DNA of 64,000 nucleotides from Pseudomonas viridiflava (lineage in GTDB: Bacteria > Pseudomonadota > Gammaproteobacteria > Pseudomonadales > Pseudomonadaceae), in the NCBI RefSeq assembly GCF_900580865.1, contig NZ_UTBZ01000216.1, positions 1-64,000 of the forward strand. Reading direction: 5' to 3'. Shown one piece after another: positions 63,456 to 64,000 of this stretch. Numbering within the stretch: position 1 is the first letter of the stretch; each line of letters starts with the position of its first letter. A program made the position numbers and the translations under genes. Under the pieces are notes generated by a model, which was given only the letters and a program-made list of their open reading frames with translations, was not told where the DNA came from and ran no database searches.

Positions 63456-64000
63456 ATGCCGGCGTGGCGCACTATCAGTTTGTGGATGGATCAACTCGAT
63501 GAGCCGCTGACCGCGCGGCCCGAGCTTGAGCGAGATCTGGACGTCGACGTGGCGATCATCGGCGCGGGTTACACCGGGCTGTGGACCGCGTACTACCTGA
63601 AGAAACTGGCACCGGGTCTCGACATTGCGATTGTCGAGGCACAGACCGCCGGTTTCGGTGCTTCCGGGCGCAATGGCGGCTGGCTGATGGGCAACCTGCT
63701 CGGCGAGGATCGCTTGCTGGCCGGGCTGTCGCCAGAGCAGCGTCGCGCGTCCTTCGATCTGCTGCACAGCATTCCCGATGAAGTGGAAGTTGTCCTTGAA
63801 CGCGAAGGCATCGACTGCGATTACCGCAAGGGCGGCGTGTTGTATTGCGCGGCGCGCTATCCAGAGCAGGAAGCCACGCTGCGTGAATATCTGGCCAAGC
63901 TGCACGCCCAGGGCCTGACCGACGACGATTACCGCTGGCTCAGCCCCGAGCAACTCGCCCAGCAGATTCGCGTCGCCAAGCCTTATGGCGGGATTTACGC
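63456..64000 (+). CDS. FAD-dependent oxidoreductase (DAO type), 5' part only
   Basis: The frame is open to the right window edge, giving the first 181 residues. The N-terminus MPAWRTISLWMDQL leads to the FAD-binding dinucleotide motif VAIIGAGYTGLWTAYYL (about 32-48) and GFGASGRNGGW (near 66-76), typical of glycine/D-amino-acid oxidase and gamma-glutamylputrescine oxidase (PuuB-like) enzymes. The stop codon is outside the window. Confidence 0.88.
   Translation, partial: MPAWRTISLWMDQLDEPLTARPELERDLDVDVAIIGAGYTGLWTAYYLKKLAPGLDIAIVEAQTAGFGASGRNGGWLMGNLLGEDRLLAGLSPEQRRASFDLLHSIPDEVEVVLEREGIDCDYRKGGVLYCAARYPEQEATLREYLAKLHAQGLTDDDYRWLSPEQLAQQIRVAKPYGGIY

Noticed and set aside
1..64000. CRISPR arrays, tRNA or rRNA genes, insertion sequences and integrases
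   Set aside because: No regularly spaced direct repeats, tRNA-like cloverleaf ends, rRNA segments or transposase/integrase motifs were seen on either strand.

Overview
This looks like chromosomal DNA of a Pseudomonas of the P. fluorescens group. The evidence is a mannitol/polyol uptake operon (mtlR, mtlE, mtlF, mtlG), a complete mexEF-oprN efflux operon, family-typical DUF1652 and DUF1656 proteins, GC-rich codon use, and several intergenic repeats of the Pseudomonas REP type (the TGTGGGAGCGAGC...GCTCGC pattern), mostly in inverted pairs. No rRNA, tRNA, CRISPR array, integrase or IS transposase was seen.

Layout. 0-4.5 kb: polyol ABC transporter and its AraC regulator, all on the minus strand. 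4.6-11 kb: a phosphatidylinositol-specific phospholipase C-like protein, a glycosyltransferase and a 1299-residue dermonecrotic-toxin-type protein with an HELAH metal-binding motif. 11-24.5 kb: a dense signalling block (response regulator; large CHASE3/GAF hybrid kinase; CheR; CheB; second hybrid kinase; response regulator; third hybrid kinase; double KaiC-type ATPase) split by a 986-residue RHS-repeat gene. 24.6-35.2 kb: a TPR protein, a FUSC/DUF1656/HlyD export operon, and mexEF-oprN facing it. 35.5-37.2 kb: a secreted M20 metallopeptidase. 37.4-50.8 kb: an accessory, defence-rich stretch. It holds an McrBC-type restriction pair, an ABM monooxygenase beside two genes truncated by one apparent deletion (tautomerase and LysR), a PAAR-lipase-lipoprotein module that looks like an orphan type VI secretion effector cassette, a small membrane protein, and a tight three-gene operon (WYL regulator, nuclease-like membrane protein, giant beta-propeller protein). 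51-64 kb: mostly core-like genes (LysR, quinone oxidoreductase, an unknown protein with a MocR regulator, phosphoglucomutase, pirin, a UvrD-type helicase, DUF1652, an NTF2-AraC fusion regulator and the start of an FAD oxidoreductase cut by the window end).

Most interesting candidate. The operon at 45070-50777 has the architecture of a conflict system: a WYL transcription factor (a regulator type common in phage defence), an effector-like protein with an E...D...QxK (Mrr-like) putative nuclease region followed by glycine-rich hydrophobic segments, and a large coiled-coil/propeller protein that could sense or scaffold. I could not match it to a named defence system. The nuclease and sensor assignments are inferences from sequence appearance only.

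Other points worth checking are the RHS gene with no adjacent immunity gene, the single deletion that decapitated two divergent genes at about 41305, McrB with an unfamiliar N-terminal domain, and perfect palindromes upstream of mtlE, mexE, the M20 peptidase and the WYL operon.
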